Shown in pieces: positions 24,217 through 34,173 of a stretch of DNA of 64,000 nt. The translations under genes were made by a program, and so were the position numbers. How positions within the stretch are numbered: position 1 is the stretch's first letter; each line of letters begins with the position of its first letter. Source of the DNA: Mycolicibacterium bacteremicum (lineage in GTDB: Bacteria > Actinomycetota > Actinomycetes > Mycobacteriales > Mycobacteriaceae); assembly GCF_002086115.1 (NCBI RefSeq), contig NZ_MVHJ01000004.1:1-64000 (forward strand). The letters are read 5' to 3'. Below the pieces are notes generated by a model, which was not told the DNA's origin, did not search any database, and was given only the letters and a program-made list of their open reading frames with translations.

Positions 24217-27200
24217 GCACGGTCGATGCCGCCAGCATCGCCACCGATACCAGGGCCAGCAGCTGCACGGCTGCCGAGTGGCCGATGTAACCGTCCACCG
24301 AACGCCATGGATTGCGTGACAGCGCGGCGCCGGCGATGACCAGCCCGCCGGCGGTGATACCGACGGTCGCGGCCTCGGCGCGGTGCGCGTTGCGCCCCAA
24401 AAGATGACGCAGCCCGATCGCGGCGGCCACCACCAACGCCCCGGTCACCCCACTGATCAGCCCACCGGCAACCACGGCCGCGGCACCGACCAGCAGGGGG
24501 CGCGGTGACCACGTCGGCACCGGCTGCCCGGACCCGGGCCGACGGATCGGCAGCAGCGCGAGCAGGGCGAGCACCGGCAGCAGCGCCAGCCCGCCGAACA
24601 AACCGATCCGATACGGCGTGTTGGACGGGAAGCTCAGCGTGAGCGTGCCGTCGGCGCCGGCCGGCACCACCCAGCCCTGTTGCCAGCCGTTCACCGTGAC
24701 CGGTCGTAGGGCGGTGCCGTCGGCCAGGTGCGCCACCCACCCCGGGCTCACGCTCTCCGGGACAACGACCACGCGGTCCCGGTCGCTGCCGGCGACGGTG
24801 ATCTCCCGGTGCGCGGCGTCCCACCGCCCGGTATCGGCCGGCGTCGTGGCGGCCGGGCGCAGTTCCTCCGCGCGCGCCGTGTTCAGCGCGATACCGTCGA
24901 CCACGAACGCCTCACCCGGGCTGACCAGCACCTCCTGCTGACCGGCCGGCAGTGAGATCGGCTCGGCCTGACAGGGTTTCGCCGCGACCGGGTCGCCGTC
25001 GAGCAGCGCCCCGGCGGTGGTGCTGATCGAGGTCTGCACGAACTGTCCGGCCACGCCGATGATCGGCCCGCGCCCGCAGGCCACCTCCACCGGCCGGTCC
25101 CGGTCGGCCGGATCGGCCGCGGCGACCGGTGCGCCGGCGGCGTCCAGCACCGTCACCTCGGCCAGGCCGGGTGGTTTGAGTTGGTCGAATCCCAGTGCGG
25201 TGCGGTCGATCACGTCACGCCAATCCAGGAGTGACAGTGTGACGGTGTCGGTCAGCGTGGGCTTGAGGTCCACGGTCTGCGGACCGTCCCCGGACAGCCT
25301 GCGCACCTGCGGGCCGGCGCCCAGGTCGACCGCGACCAGGGTGGGGTGCGCCGGCACCTCGGCTCGGCTGGGGGTCAGCGTCAGCGCCGCGACCTCGGTG
25401 GGCTCGGGCAGGCGCACGGTCAGGGTGGCCGGCTTCTTCGGCGCGACAGTGTTCTGCGGCGCGGTCCAGGCGGTGCGCGGGTCACCGTCGGTGGCCGCAT
25501 AGGCCGACCCCTGCACGTCGATGAGGTCGGATTCGCCCGCGGCGCGCACGGTTGCGGGATCGTGGATCAGATCGGCCAGCCGAGGACCCTGCCGGGCCCG
25601 CACCCACACCGTCGGCGTCGCGGTCGTCTCGGTGGGCACGGTCAGCGTGCGGCTCATGTTCACCGGTTCCTCCGGCGAGAGGCCCATGGTGGCGGCGCAG
25701 CGCACGGCGTCGGGGCCGTCCGCGCAACCCGGCCGGCCCAGCAGATCCGACCCCAGATCCCACTGCGCCACCTGCGATCCCGCCGGTGGGCCGGGTACGT
25801 CGAGTGTGCGGCGCAGCGGGATCTGGTGGGCGAAACCGGAGGCGTCGTACTGGGTGACGGTCAGATCGGTGATGCCGAACTGCACACCGGGGGAGCCGTC
25901 ATCGGTGCCGACGGCGGTGATGCGCAACCACGGTGTCTCGCCGAACGGCAACGCCGCGGCGAGGGGCTTGCCGGGCTCGTCGAAGCGAAGTGTGGTCGTG
26001 CCGTTGACGGTCGACACCTCGATGCGGCGCACCTGCGCGCCGACGGCGGTGGCACTCGGGGTGATGGTGACCGCGGCATTGGTGACCGGGTTGTCGAAGT
26101 CGATCTGCATCCACTGACCCACGGCGGTCTGCAGGGAGCTGGATACCCAGCTGGTCGACGGGTCGGAGTCGATCGCGGCGGCCGGCCCCGCCGATGGTGA
26201 GACATCGGGCAGTGCAGTCGAATCCGCGGCCGAGCTGGATACGCGCAGGCGCCCGCCGTCCCAGCGGGCATAGAGCGGGTCGGTGCCGGCGGGATAGTCC
26301 ATCACCCGGTTGAAGGTGTGCCGCAGGTCGTCGGGTGAGCGCATCGCCGAGGAGTGGTGGTCCACCCGGCCGTAGTCGGTCTCGCGCGCCACCGGGGTGT
26401 CGGTGACGGTGACCAGTGGCGTGGGCAGACCGGCGCGCTGCGCATCGGCGGTCAGCAGCATCGGACCCAACGGTTGCAGGCCGGCCAGCCGGCGCCGTTC
26501 GGCGATGCGCAGCAACGCTTCCGGGCCGCCGTCGACACGGGCCAGTGCGTCGGCGTCGGCCAGATACGGGCCGGGTCGGGCGTCGTCGACCCGGTAGATC
26601 TGCACCGCCGGGTAGCGCGGGCGCAGTCCGCTGTCGGTGACGAAACCGTCCAATGTGCCGGGCCCGACCGGGTCACCGAACTCGGCGACCCTGGTCAACC
26701 CGGGGGAGTTGTCCATCACCCGGTGCACCAGCAGCGGTCGCGCGGAACGCGAGGTGTCGGGGTCGAGGTCATTGCGCACCACGACATAGGAGATGCCTTG
26801 CTGGGCAAGGGTGTCGGCGAGCCCGGCGGACGGCCGGCCCGCGGCGAACAGGCGTTGTACCGAGTCCAGTGCGCGGATGGTCTCCGGTGGGGTCAGCGGG
26901 ATCGAATCGCGCACTCCCCACGGGCTGCTGCCCAGCACCTGCAGCGGTTCGTCGTGGCTGTTCCCCCACACCTGGGTGGCGAACGGGGCACCCGGTGCCA
27001 CCAGTACCCGGCCGCCGTCGGTGTTGTGTTCGTCGAGCCAGGCGGCGGTGTCGTGCCAGTGCGCCGGGATGGCCTCGAAACTGCCCGGCGGGGTCAGCCG
27101 GCCGGTCCAGGCCAGCGAGGTCGCGGCGGCCAGCGCGGTCAGCACGACGATGCCGACGGCGACCCGGCGATCGCGTTCGGGATAGGCGAATGCACCGACC

Positions 27201-28411
27201 CAGGTACGCCGGGACGCACTGCCGGGCAACGGTATCCGGCCCAGCAGGTGGGCCAGGCCGAGTGCGATCGGCAGACGCAGCAACGGCTCGAGCTTGTGCA
27301 CGTTGCGCAGCGGGGTCCCGTCGGCGTCCAGGAACAGCTGGACCTGCGTCGCGATCGGCGACCCCAGCCCTCCGGAGTAGCCGACCGCCAGCGCCGTGAT
27401 ACCGACGAACAGAATGGCGATCAGTCGGCCGCGCGCGGGCATGCTGCGCATCGCCAGACCGGCCAGCCCGGCCGCGGCCACCAGGGTGGTGGCCAGCACC
27501 GCGACCGATCCGGTCACCAGCGGCGAACCCGCCGTCGCCGTCGGCGCCACATACGGTGTCCAGCTGTCGGTGCCACGCAGCATCTCGGTCAGTGACAACC
27601 AACGCGTCGTCACGCCTGAGGATTCGATGTAATCCAGGAAGGGCGGACTGATCCGGCCCAACAGCACCAACGCGACGGCCCACCAGGTGACCGCCAGTAC
27701 GGTGCAGCCCAACCACCAGCCGGTGAATTTCCACCACTGCCGGTTGGGTTTGTGGGCGGCCCACCAGATGATCGCGGCCAGACAGCCGGTCAGGGTGGCG
27801 ACCGCGTTGACCGCGCCCATCAGCGCGACGGCGGCCGCGGAGCGCGCCGCCAGCAGCCGGATCCGCGGGTCGCCGCGCAGCACGAGGATGACCGGCAGCA
27901 GTACCCAGGGGGCCAGCATCATCGGCAACGTCTCCGAGGAGATCGCGCCGAGGGTGGTCAGCACCCGCGGGGACAACGCGAATGCGCAGGCCGCGATGAC
28001 GCGGGACGCGGTGGTGCCGATGCCCTTCCCGTCGTTCAAAGCCTCGGCGACTCGCAGAAATCCCCAGAATCCGACCGTCAGCAGCAGCGCCCACCACAGC
28101 CGCTGGGTGACCCAGCCGGGCAGGCCGAGGAGGTCTCCGGTCAGGAAGAAGGTGCCGTGCGGGAACAGGTAGCCGTAGGCCTGGTTCTGCGCCTGCCCGA
28201 ACGGCAGCTCGCTGTTCCACAGATCACCGGCGCGGGACAGGAACCGCAGCGGGTTGGCGGTGAGATCGAGCTTGGTGTCCGGGGAGATCCGGCCGGGGGA
28301 CTGCAGGAAGGTCAGCGCGAGGAAGGCGCTGCCGACCAGCCACAGCCAACGCCGGGAGAGACCTGAAACGGCGTGCGGCGCGCCCGGGCTAGGCCCGGTC
28401 GCCGTATTCAA
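24188..28411 (-). CDS. aftD: Alpha-(1->3)-arabinofuranosyltransferase AftD
   Basis: A 1407-residue GT-C membrane glycosyltransferase. It uses decaprenyl-phospho-arabinose to add alpha-1,3 branches to arabinogalactan/lipoarabinomannan on the periplasmic side. Seen are an N-terminal transmembrane helix, then the acidic loop SPDTKLDLTANP (Asp45/Asp49) and the NQAYGYLFPHGTFF segment, some ten N-terminal helices, and a large extracytoplasmic part. That part has carbohydrate-binding, F5/8 type C-like blocks (DPSTSWVSSSLQTAVGQWMQIDF and a second DPRTAWTAP), and C-terminal helices follow. Length and synteny match Rv0236c (about 1400 aa). Start is a TTG overlapping the upstream small membrane gene by 23 bp. 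Confidence 0.93.
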   Translation of the reverse strand: MNTATGPSPGAPHAVSGLSRRWLWLVGSAFLALTFLQSPGRISPDTKLDLTANPLRFLSRAGDLWNSELPFGQAQNQAYGYLFPHGTFFLTGDLLGLPGWVTQRLWWALLLTVGFWGFLRVAEALNDGKGIGTTASRVIAACAFALSPRVLTTLGAISSETLPMMLAPWVLLPVILVLRGDPRIRLLAARSAAAVALMGAVNAVATLTGCLAAIIWWAAHKPNRQWWKFTGWWLGCTVLAVTWWAVALVLLGRISPPFLDYIESSGVTTRWLSLTEMLRGTDSWTPYVAPTATAGSPLVTGSVAVLATTLVAAAGLAGLAMRSMPARGRLIAILFVGITALAVGYSGGLGSPIATQVQLFLDADGTPLRNVHKLEPLLRLPIALGLAHLLGRIPLPGSASRRTWVGAFAYPERDRRVAVGIVVLTALAAATSLAWTGRLTPPGSFEAIPAHWHDTAAWLDEHNTDGGRVLVAPGAPFATQVWGNSHDEPLQVLGSSPWGVRDSIPLTPPETIRALDSVQRLFAAGRPSAGLADTLAQQGISYVVVRNDLDPDTSRSARPLLVHRVMDNSPGLTRVAEFGDPVGPGTLDGFVTDSGLRPRYPAVQIYRVDDARPGPYLADADALARVDGGPEALLRIAERRRLAGLQPLGPMLLTADAQRAGLPTPLVTVTDTPVARETDYGRVDHHSSAMRSPDDLRHTFNRVMDYPAGTDPLYARWDGGRLRVSSSAADSTALPDVSPSAGPAAAIDSDPSTSWVSSSLQTAVGQWMQIDFDNPVTNAAVTITPSATAVGAQVRRIEVSTVNGTTTLRFDEPGKPLAAALPFGETPWLRITAVGTDDGSPGVQFGITDLTVTQYDASGFAHQIPLRRTLDVPGPPAGSQVAQWDLGSDLLGRPGCADGPDAVRCAATMGLSPEEPVNMSRTLTVPTETTATPTVWVRARQGPRLADLIHDPATVRAAGESDLIDVQGSAYAATDGDPRTAWTAPQNTVAPKKPATLTVRLPEPTEVAALTLTPSRAEVPAHPTLVAVDLGAGPQVRRLSGDGPQTVDLKPTLTDTVTLSLLDWRDVIDRTALGFDQLKPPGLAEVTVLDAAGAPVAAADPADRDRPVEVACGRGPIIGVAGQFVQTSISTTAGALLDGDPVAAKPCQAEPISLPAGQQEVLVSPGEAFVVDGIALNTARAEELRPAATTPADTGRWDAAHREITVAGSDRDRVVVVPESVSPGWVAHLADGTALRPVTVNGWQQGWVVPAGADGTLTLSFPSNTPYRIGLFGGLALLPVLALLALLPIRRPGSGQPVPTWSPRPLLVGAAAVVAGGLISGVTGALVVAAAIGLRHLLGRNAHRAEAATVGITAGGLVIAGAALSRNPWRSVDGYIGHSAAVQLLALVSVAMLAASTVLTRRGRDAH

Positions 28412-28562
28412 CGCGGTTGAGCACCGACGACGCCGGATCTCCGGACTGCACGGGGGGCTTGGTGTCCTGCTGGACCATCAGGGTCACGCCGAAGATGGCC
28501 GCTGCGCCGAGCAACAGGCCGACCACGATGCTGGCGGCAGCGGGCACGACGAACCGATCCAT
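28389..28562 (-). CDS. Small membrane protein (Rv0236A-like)
   Basis: A 57-residue protein, MDRFVVPAAASIVVGLLLGA..., with one N-terminal transmembrane/signal segment and a short polar tail ending VLNRVEYGDRA. It overlaps the TTG start of aftD by 23 bp, so the two are translationally coupled. M. tuberculosis has a small secreted/membrane protein, Rv0236A, at the same place before aftD. Possibly an accessory subunit of the arabinosyltransferase; function unknown. Confidence 0.8.
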   Translation of the reverse strand: MDRFVVPAAASIVVGLLLGAAAIFGVTLMVQQDTKPPVQSGDPASSVLNRVEYGDRA

Positions 28563-28592
28563 GCGGCCAACCTAGCACGTGAGAATGTGGGC

Positions 28593-28886
28593 ATGACTTC
28601 ACCGGAGCGGGTGTTCTGGCGGTCGCCGACCTGCACCGTGTGGGTCAGTCACGGCGCGGACGGGATTCTGCGGTTCTCCGGATATGACCGCGCTCACCTT
28701 GACGGTTACCAGTACACCATCTCGGTGCAGCCGTTCTCGTTCCCCGCGCTGCGCAGGGCCCTGGGGGTGGATGCCGGGGCCGACCTGGTCGACGCGGTGT
28801 GCGGCGCCGTCGAGCAGATCATGGCCGTCGGTGAGCGCAGCTGGCTGCAGGCCCACGGGATTCCCGCCGACCTGCAGACCTGGTGA
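28593..28886 (+). CDS. Conserved hypothetical protein, 97 aa
   Basis: A 97-residue soluble-looking protein starting MTSPERVFWRSPTCTVW and ending in a helical, Trp-containing segment (ERSWLQAHGIPADLQTW). No signal peptide and no family recognised. It is divergent from the Rv0236A-like gene with only 30 bp between starts, and lies 78 bp before lpqI on the same strand. GC-rich third positions support it as coding. Confidence 0.65.
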   Translation: MTSPERVFWRSPTCTVWVSHGADGILRFSGYDRAHLDGYQYTISVQPFSFPALRRALGVDAGADLVDAVCGAVEQIMAVGERSWLQAHGIPADLQTW

Positions 28887-28964
28887 GTCTTGCGGGCCGG
28901 TCTGCCGGACTGAAACTCAGCGGCCGGGCCCCGGCTCTGGTCCGCCCGGTTAGGGTGGGGACCC

Positions 28965-30119
28965 ATGTCGATGTCACGCACCCTCGGTGCCCTGACCGCC
29001 CTGTCCGGACTGTTGATGGCCTGTTCACCGGCCACTGAGGTCGACACGGCCGCGTCCCCGGCACCGCAGACCAGCGCGGCCACCCCGTCCAATGCCTCAC
29101 TCGACCGGCCGCTGCCGGCGGCCCCCGGGCCCGCGGTCTGCGGCGACATCGCCTCGCTGTCCACCCGCGACAAGCTGGCCCAGCTGCTCATGGTCGGCGT
29201 CAACAACGCCGCCGACGCACAGGCCGCGGTCACCGATCACAAGGTCGGCGGCATCATGATCGGCAGCTGGACGGACATGTCCATGCTCGGTGCGCCGCTG
29301 GCCCAGATCGCGGCATCGGCCACCGCCCTACCGCTCGGCGTCAGCGTCGACGAGGAGGGCGGACGGGTGTCACGGCTGGCCGGGGTGATCGGTAGCCAGC
29401 CCTCAGCCCGGGTGCTGGCCGAGACCAAGACCCCCGACGAGGTGTACGGCATCGCGCTGGAGCGCGGCCGGGCCATGCGCGGCCTGGGCATCACGGTCGA
29501 CTTCGCCCCCGTCGTCGATCTGACCCAGCAGAGCGCCGCGATCGGGGACCGGTCCTTCGGTGACGACCCGGAGACGGTCACCCAGTACGCCGGCGCCTAC
29601 GCGCGCGGCCTGCGCGACGCCGGGGTGCTGCCGGTGCTCAAGCACTTCCCCGGTCACGGCCGGGCCGCCGGCGACTCGCACACCGGTTCGGTGTCCACCC
29701 CGCCGCTGGCCGAACTGCAGACCAGCGATCTGGTGCCCTACCGGTCGCTGGCCAATCAACCGCACACGGCCGTGATGGTCGGGCACATGCAGGTTCCCGG
29801 CCTCACCGGTGGCGAGCAGGCCAGCCTGAGCCCCGCGGCCTACAACCTGCTGCGCGGCGAGATCGGTTTCGGCGGCGTGATCTTCACCGATGATCTGTCC
29901 AGCATGGCCGCCGTCAACCAGCAGTACGGGGTGGCCGAGGCGGTGCTCAAATCGCTACAGGCCGGCGCCGACGTCGCCCTGTGGATCACCACCGCCGAGG
30001 TGCCCGCCGTGCTGGACCGCCTGGAGCAGGCCGTCGCCTCGGGCGAACTGCCGCAGGGCAAGGTCGACGACTCGTTGCGGCGGGTCGCGGCGTCCAAGGG
30101 CCCCAATCCCAACTGCTGA
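28965..30119 (+). CDS. lpqI: Beta-N-acetylglucosaminidase lipoprotein LpqI (GH3)
   Basis: A 384-residue secreted lipoprotein. The signal peptide ends in lipobox LLMAC with Cys20 as the lipidation site. The GH3 NagZ-type barrel carries KHFPGHGRAAGDSH, with the His used as acid/base in NagZ enzymes, and the nucleophile Asp in FTDDLSSMAA. It removes GlcNAc from muropeptide fragments in peptidoglycan recycling at the cell surface. Position and length match Rv0237 (388 aa). It is followed after 25 bp by a TetR gene, probably on the same transcript. Confidence 0.92.
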   Translation: MSMSRTLGALTALSGLLMACSPATEVDTAASPAPQTSAATPSNASLDRPLPAAPGPAVCGDIASLSTRDKLAQLLMVGVNNAADAQAAVTDHKVGGIMIGSWTDMSMLGAPLAQIAASATALPLGVSVDEEGGRVSRLAGVIGSQPSARVLAETKTPDEVYGIALERGRAMRGLGITVDFAPVVDLTQQSAAIGDRSFGDDPETVTQYAGAYARGLRDAGVLPVLKHFPGHGRAAGDSHTGSVSTPPLAELQTSDLVPYRSLANQPHTAVMVGHMQVPGLTGGEQASLSPAAYNLLRGEIGFGGVIFTDDLSSMAAVNQQYGVAEAVLKSLQAGADVALWITTAEVPAVLDRLEQAVASGELPQGKVDDSLRRVAASKGPNPNC

Positions 30120-30144
30120 GCCCGACCGGCCGTAATCTGTTCCG

Positions 30145-30744
30145 ATGGCCGGAGGAACGAAGCGGTTGCCGCGCGCGGTGCGCGAGCAGCAGATGCTCGA
30201 CGCCGCCGTGCAGATGTTCTCCATCAACGGCTATCACGAGACGTCGATGGACGCGATCGCCGCCGAGGCGCAGATCTCCAAACCGATGCTGTATCTGTAC
30301 TACGGCTCCAAGGAGGATCTGTTCGGCGCCTGCCTGGACCGCGAGCTGAACCGGTTCGTCGACGAGGTGCGCGGCAAGATCGACTTCACACTGAGCCCAA
30401 AGGACATGCTGAGCAACGCCGTTGGCGCATTCCTCGGGTACATCGACGCCAACCGGGCGTCCTGGATCGTGTTGTACAGCCAGGCCACCAGTTCGCAGGC
30501 CTTCGCGCACACGGTGCGTGAGGGTCGCGAGCGCATCATCGATCTGGTCGGCCGGCTGCTGCAGTCGGGGACCCGAAACCCCGAGCCCGGCGCCGACTTC
30601 AACATGATGGCGGTGGCCCTGGTGGGCGCCGGTGAGGCCATCGCCGACCGGGTCAGCTCCGGGGACGCCGATGTGTCCGAGGCGACCGAGCTGATGATCA
30701 ACCTGTTCTGGCGCGGCCTGAAGGGCAGGCCCGCCGCCGGCTGA
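30145..30744 (+). CDS. TetR-family regulator (Rv0238-like)
   Basis: A 199-residue TetR protein. The N-terminal helix-turn-helix is clear (TSMDAIAAEAQISKPMLYLYYGSKEDLF). The C-terminal ligand domain is all-helical and matches no named regulator. It lies 25 bp downstream of lpqI, as Rv0238 does. Its target operator is not evident. Confidence 0.85.
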   Translation: MAGGTKRLPRAVREQQMLDAAVQMFSINGYHETSMDAIAAEAQISKPMLYLYYGSKEDLFGACLDRELNRFVDEVRGKIDFTLSPKDMLSNAVGAFLGYIDANRASWIVLYSQATSSQAFAHTVREGRERIIDLVGRLLQSGTRNPEPGADFNMMAVALVGAGEAIADRVSSGDADVSEATELMINLFWRGLKGRPAAG

Positions 30745-30802
30745 CGCCGAACCCGGACACGATGGTCCCGCCATCATCTTCGGACCCGGGGCCCGGAACG
30801 AC

Positions 30803-31888
30803 TCAGACCGCGGTGCCCTCGATGAGGCTCAACGGAGCGGCGGTCGGCACCACCCTGGTCAACCGGAATCCCGACCGTTGGTACAGCGAGCGGAAATCCC
30901 GTTCGGTGCGCTCCCGGCCACCGGCGGACACCAGCATCTCCATGTCGATCCACTTGCCCACACATTCGCGCCGGTGGTCCGGGATCACCGCCTCCACGAG
31001 CAGCAGGGTGGCACCCGGACGGGCGGCGTCGCGGACGCGACGCAGGATGTCCAATGACTCGTCGTCGGACCAGTCGTGGATGATGTTCTTCAGCACGTAG
31101 GCGTCGCCGCCGGCGGGGACGGTGTCGAAGAAGGATCCCGGGGTGACCTGGACCCGCTCGTCGACGCCGAAGCGCCGCAACAACTCCGGCGCGCCGGCCA
31201 CCACGTCGGGCAGGTCGTAGAGCACTCCGCGCGAGGCAGGGCTGGCCGCCAGTATCGCGGCCAGTAGCCGACCGTGGCCGCCGCCGACGTCGATGACGGT
31301 CCTGAACGGGGTGAAATCGTAGGCGGCCACGACCGGGCCGAGCGCGAGCTCGGACATGCTGGTCATCGCGTCGTTGAAGATCGCGCCCAACTCCGGGTTG
31401 CTGCCCATGTATTCGAACGGCGGCATGCCCCGCAGTTCGGGGATCACCGGCCGCCCCGTGCGGACCGCGTCGGCGAAATGGCTCCAGTGCTCGCGGTGTT
31501 CGGGTGACCCGACGAAGCGGGCCATCCCGGCGACCGACACCGCCGCGTCGGTGCGCAGCGCGTCGGCCAGCGGATTGAGCGCAAACCGCCCGCGGCGCAC
31601 CGTGAACACCCCGACGCTGATAAGTGCCCTCATCAGCCGGGCCAGGGCGTCCGGATCGGCGCCCACCCGCCGCGCCAGGTCCTCGGCGCTCAGCGGGCCG
31701 GCCGCGAGGGCGTCGGCGATCTTCAACTCGGCCGCCACCGTGATGCCCTGCGACACCCAGGCGCCCATGATCAACTCCAGCAGCACCGCCGGCGGCGGTG
31801 CACTGCGGCGGCGCAACCGGCCGAGGCCGTCGCGGACCCGGTCGACGGCGCGGATGAGGCCGACGGGAGGTACACGGGTGCCGGACAC
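30803..31888 (-). CDS. SAM-dependent O-methyltransferase (methyltransferase_2 family)
   Basis: A 361-residue methyltransferase of the plant/polyketide O-methyltransferase type. The N-terminal winged-helix dimerisation domain (LKIADALAAGPLSAEDLARRVGADPDALARLMRALISVGVF) is followed by the SAM domain with DVGGGHGRLLAAIL, and the catalytic His lies in IIHDWSDDESLDILRRV. It should methylate a hydroxyl on a small aromatic or polyketide-like substrate. In M. tuberculosis this position holds the vapBC24 toxin-antitoxin pair instead, so the gene is accessory. It ends 9 bp from htdX on the same strand and may be read through from the fabG4-htdX operon. Confidence 0.82.
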   Translation of the reverse strand: MSGTRVPPVGLIRAVDRVRDGLGRLRRRSAPPPAVLLELIMGAWVSQGITVAAELKIADALAAGPLSAEDLARRVGADPDALARLMRALISVGVFTVRRGRFALNPLADALRTDAAVSVAGMARFVGSPEHREHWSHFADAVRTGRPVIPELRGMPPFEYMGSNPELGAIFNDAMTSMSELALGPVVAAYDFTPFRTVIDVGGGHGRLLAAILAASPASRGVLYDLPDVVAGAPELLRRFGVDERVQVTPGSFFDTVPAGGDAYVLKNIIHDWSDDESLDILRRVRDAARPGATLLLVEAVIPDHRRECVGKWIDMEMLVSAGGRERTERDFRSLYQRSGFRLTRVVPTAAPLSLIEGTAV

Positions 31889-31897
31889 CCCTGCAGT

Positions 31898-32740
31898 TTA
31901 GAGCGCGGACACCGTCGCCGACAGGTGCGGATAACCCTTCGACAGGTGCCGCAGCGTCAGTTCCCAGCCGGCGTCGTCGCGCTCGACGTACAACCCGGCG
32001 CGGGCCGGCAGCAGTACCGGCTTGCCGAAGCGCACCGAGTACTCGACGGCATCGGGCAGCTGGCCCTCGATGTTGGCCAGCACCGCTGCCGCACTGAACA
32101 TCCCGTGTGCGATGGCGGTCGGGAAGCCGAACAGCTTGGCGCCCACCGTGCTGGTGTGGATCGGGTTGTGGTCACCACCGATCGAGGCGTAGGACCGGAT
32201 CTGCCCGGCCGAGATGCTCAGCACCGCGTTGGGCGGCGGCAGCTTCGGCGCCTTGGGCGGCTCCGGCCGCGGCTCGTCGGACAGGCTGGTGCGCTGCTGG
32301 TGCAGGAACGTCGTGGTCTGCCGCCAGGCCAGGTCGTAGCCCACCTTGATCTCGGTGATGATGTCGACCAGCAGGCCCTTGCGGTGCTCACGCAGGTTCT
32401 CCGCGTGCACCCGGACGTCGAGTGTGTCGCTGACCGAGATCGGGCGGTGCTGGGTGATGTGGTTCTCGGTGTGTACCGAACCCATTGCCGCGAACGGGAA
32501 GTCGAAACCGGTCGCCAGCGACATCACGCTCGGGAAGGTGAGCGCGAACGGGTACGTCAGCGGCAGCGTGTCACCGAAGCGCAGACCGGTCACCCCGGCG
32601 TAGGCGGCGACGTTGGCCGGATCGATGCGCAATTCGGGCACGTGCACGGTGCGATCGGGCAGGCCGCCGGCGCGCGGGACGAACGGCAGCGCCCCGGCGA
32701 CCGCACGGGCCATGTTCAGCAGACCACTGGGCTGGGACAT
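31898..32740 (-). CDS. htdX: (R)-specific 3-hydroxyacyl dehydratase HtdX
   Basis: A 280-residue MaoC-like double-hotdog protein. The hydratase-2 motif GGDHNPIHTS, followed by AIAHGMFSAA, sits in the C-terminal hotdog near residues 190-215. It hydrates/dehydrates (R)-3-hydroxyacyl thioesters of long chains. Length equals Rv0241c (280 aa). It is downstream of fabG4 in an operon; together with fadA2 they could form a long-chain beta-oxidation or elongation set. Confidence 0.9.
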   Translation of the reverse strand: MSQPSGLLNMARAVAGALPFVPRAGGLPDRTVHVPELRIDPANVAAYAGVTGLRFGDTLPLTYPFALTFPSVMSLATGFDFPFAAMGSVHTENHITQHRPISVSDTLDVRVHAENLREHRKGLLVDIITEIKVGYDLAWRQTTTFLHQQRTSLSDEPRPEPPKAPKLPPPNAVLSISAGQIRSYASIGGDHNPIHTSTVGAKLFGFPTAIAHGMFSAAAVLANIEGQLPDAVEYSVRFGKPVLLPARAGLYVERDDAGWELTLRHLSKGYPHLSATVSAL

Positions 32741-32774
32741 GCTCAGGACCTCCGGTTCTTCGCGCGAACGCTCA

Positions 32775-34127
32775 TCACGCCCCCAGCAGGGCCTGGCCGC
32801 AGACCCGGATCGTGTTGCCGGTCACCGCATTCGACGCCGGGCTGGCGAAGTAGGCGATGGCCTCGGCGACGTCGACGGGCTGCCCGCCCTGGAACAGCGA
32901 GTTGAGCCGGCGACCGACCTCGCGGGTCGCCAGCGGGATGGCCTCGGTCATCTTGGTCTCGATGAAACCGGGCGCCACCGCGTTGATGGTGATGCCCTTG
33001 TCGGCCAGGCTGGGCGACAGGGCGTCGACGATGCCGATCATGCCCGCCTTGGTGGCGGCGTAGTTGGTCTGGCCGCGGTTGCCTGCGATACCGGCCATCG
33101 AGGACAGCCCGATCACCCGGCCGCCCTCGCCCAGCGCGCCGGCCGATACGAGGCCTTCGGTGAGGGTCAGCGGCGCAACGAGATTGACCGCGATCACCGA
33201 GTCCCAGCGCGACTCGTCCATGTTGGCCAACAGCTTGTCGCGGGTGATGCCGGCATTGTTCACCAGCACGTCGACCTTGCCGCCGTGGTGCTCCTTGAGA
33301 TGGGCCACGATGGCATCGACTGCGCCTTCGGAGGTCACGTCCAGCGCCAGCGCCGTGCCGCCGACCTTCTCGGCGGTCTGTTTCAGCGCATCCTCGGCGG
33401 CAGGCACGTCGACGGCCACCACGGCGGCCCCGTCGCGCGCGAACACCTCGGCGATGGTCGCGCCGATACCGCGGGCGGCACCGGTCACCACGGCGACCTT
33501 GCCGGCCAGCGGCTTGTCCCAGTCGGCAGGAGCGGTCGACTCGGCGGCGCCCACCCGGAACACCTGGCCGTCCACGTAGGCGGACTTGCCGGACAGGATG
33601 AAGCGCAGGGTGGATTCCAGACCGCTGGCGTCCGGGGCGGCGTCGGCGGCCAGATACACCAGCGACACGGTCGCGCCGCGGCGCAGTTCCTTGCCCAGCG
33701 AGCGGGTGAAGCCCTCCAGCGCGCGCTGCACGATCTGCTCATGGGCACTGTCGGTCTCGGTCGGTGCGGTGCCGATGACCACCACCCGGCCCGAGGCGCC
33801 CAGATTGCGCAGCACCGGGGTGAAGAATTCGTAGAGCGCCTTGAGGCCGGATGGTTCGGTGATGCCGGTGGCGTCGAACACCAGCCCGCCGAACGAGTCG
33901 GCCCAGCGACCGCCGAGGTTGGCCGAGACGACGTCGTAATCGTCGGCCAGGGCGGCGCGCAGGGGTTCGACGACACGTCCGTCACCGCCGATGAGCAGCG
34001 AACCGTCCAGCGGCGGCTGCCCGGCGCGGTAGCGGCGCAGCTCTTCGGGCTGCGGGACGCCGAGTTGTTTGGCCAGGAACGATCCGGGCCCGGAATTGAC
34101 CACTTGGGAGAACAGGTCGGAAGCCAT
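32775..34127 (-). CDS. fabG4: 3-oxoacyl-ACP/CoA reductase FabG4
   Basis: A 450-residue high-molecular-weight FabG. The N-terminal ~200 residues form a degenerate flavodoxin-like domain, and the C-terminal SDR domain has the cofactor motif [18 protein letters not shown], and catalytic Ser/Tyr/Lys in GLSSMAG...YAATK. It is known as an NADH-dependent long-chain 3-ketoacyl-CoA reductase (Rv0242c, 454 aa). ATG 34127 gives MASDLFSQ, the conserved N-terminus. A perfect 14-bp operator lies 11 bp upstream, shared with divergent fadA2. Confidence 0.93.
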   Translation of the reverse strand: MASDLFSQVVNSGPGSFLAKQLGVPQPEELRRYRAGQPPLDGSLLIGGDGRVVEPLRAALADDYDVVSANLGGRWADSFGGLVFDATGITEPSGLKALYEFFTPVLRNLGASGRVVVIGTAPTETDSAHEQIVQRALEGFTRSLGKELRRGATVSLVYLAADAAPDASGLESTLRFILSGKSAYVDGQVFRVGAAESTAPADWDKPLAGKVAVVTGAARGIGATIAEVFARDGAAVVAVDVPAAEDALKQTAEKVGGTALALDVTSEGAVDAIVAHLKEHHGGKVDVLVNNAGITRDKLLANMDESRWDSVIAVNLVAPLTLTEGLVSAGALGEGGRVIGLSSMAGIAGNRGQTNYAATKAGMIGIVDALSPSLADKGITINAVAPGFIETKMTEAIPLATREVGRRLNSLFQGGQPVDVAEAIAYFASPASNAVTGNTIRVCGQALLGA

Positions 34128-34137
34128 GGGTACTAAC

Positions 34138-34151
34138 TTACTCCAGAGTAA
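34138..34151. promoter_or_regulatory. Palindromic operator TTACTC-CA-GAGTAA between fabG4 and fadA2
   Basis: A perfect 6-bp-arm palindrome in the 46-bp gap between the two divergent start codons, so it must control both. It fits the pattern TTACYNNNNRGTAA, which also occurs upstream of fadE5 (41563-41576 and, with one mismatch, 41589-41602) and, with one mismatch, between the PKS and papA3 genes (54004-54017). The regulator is unknown to me. Confidence 0.65.
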
Positions 34152-34173
34152 GAACGGCGGGTAATATTGGGAT

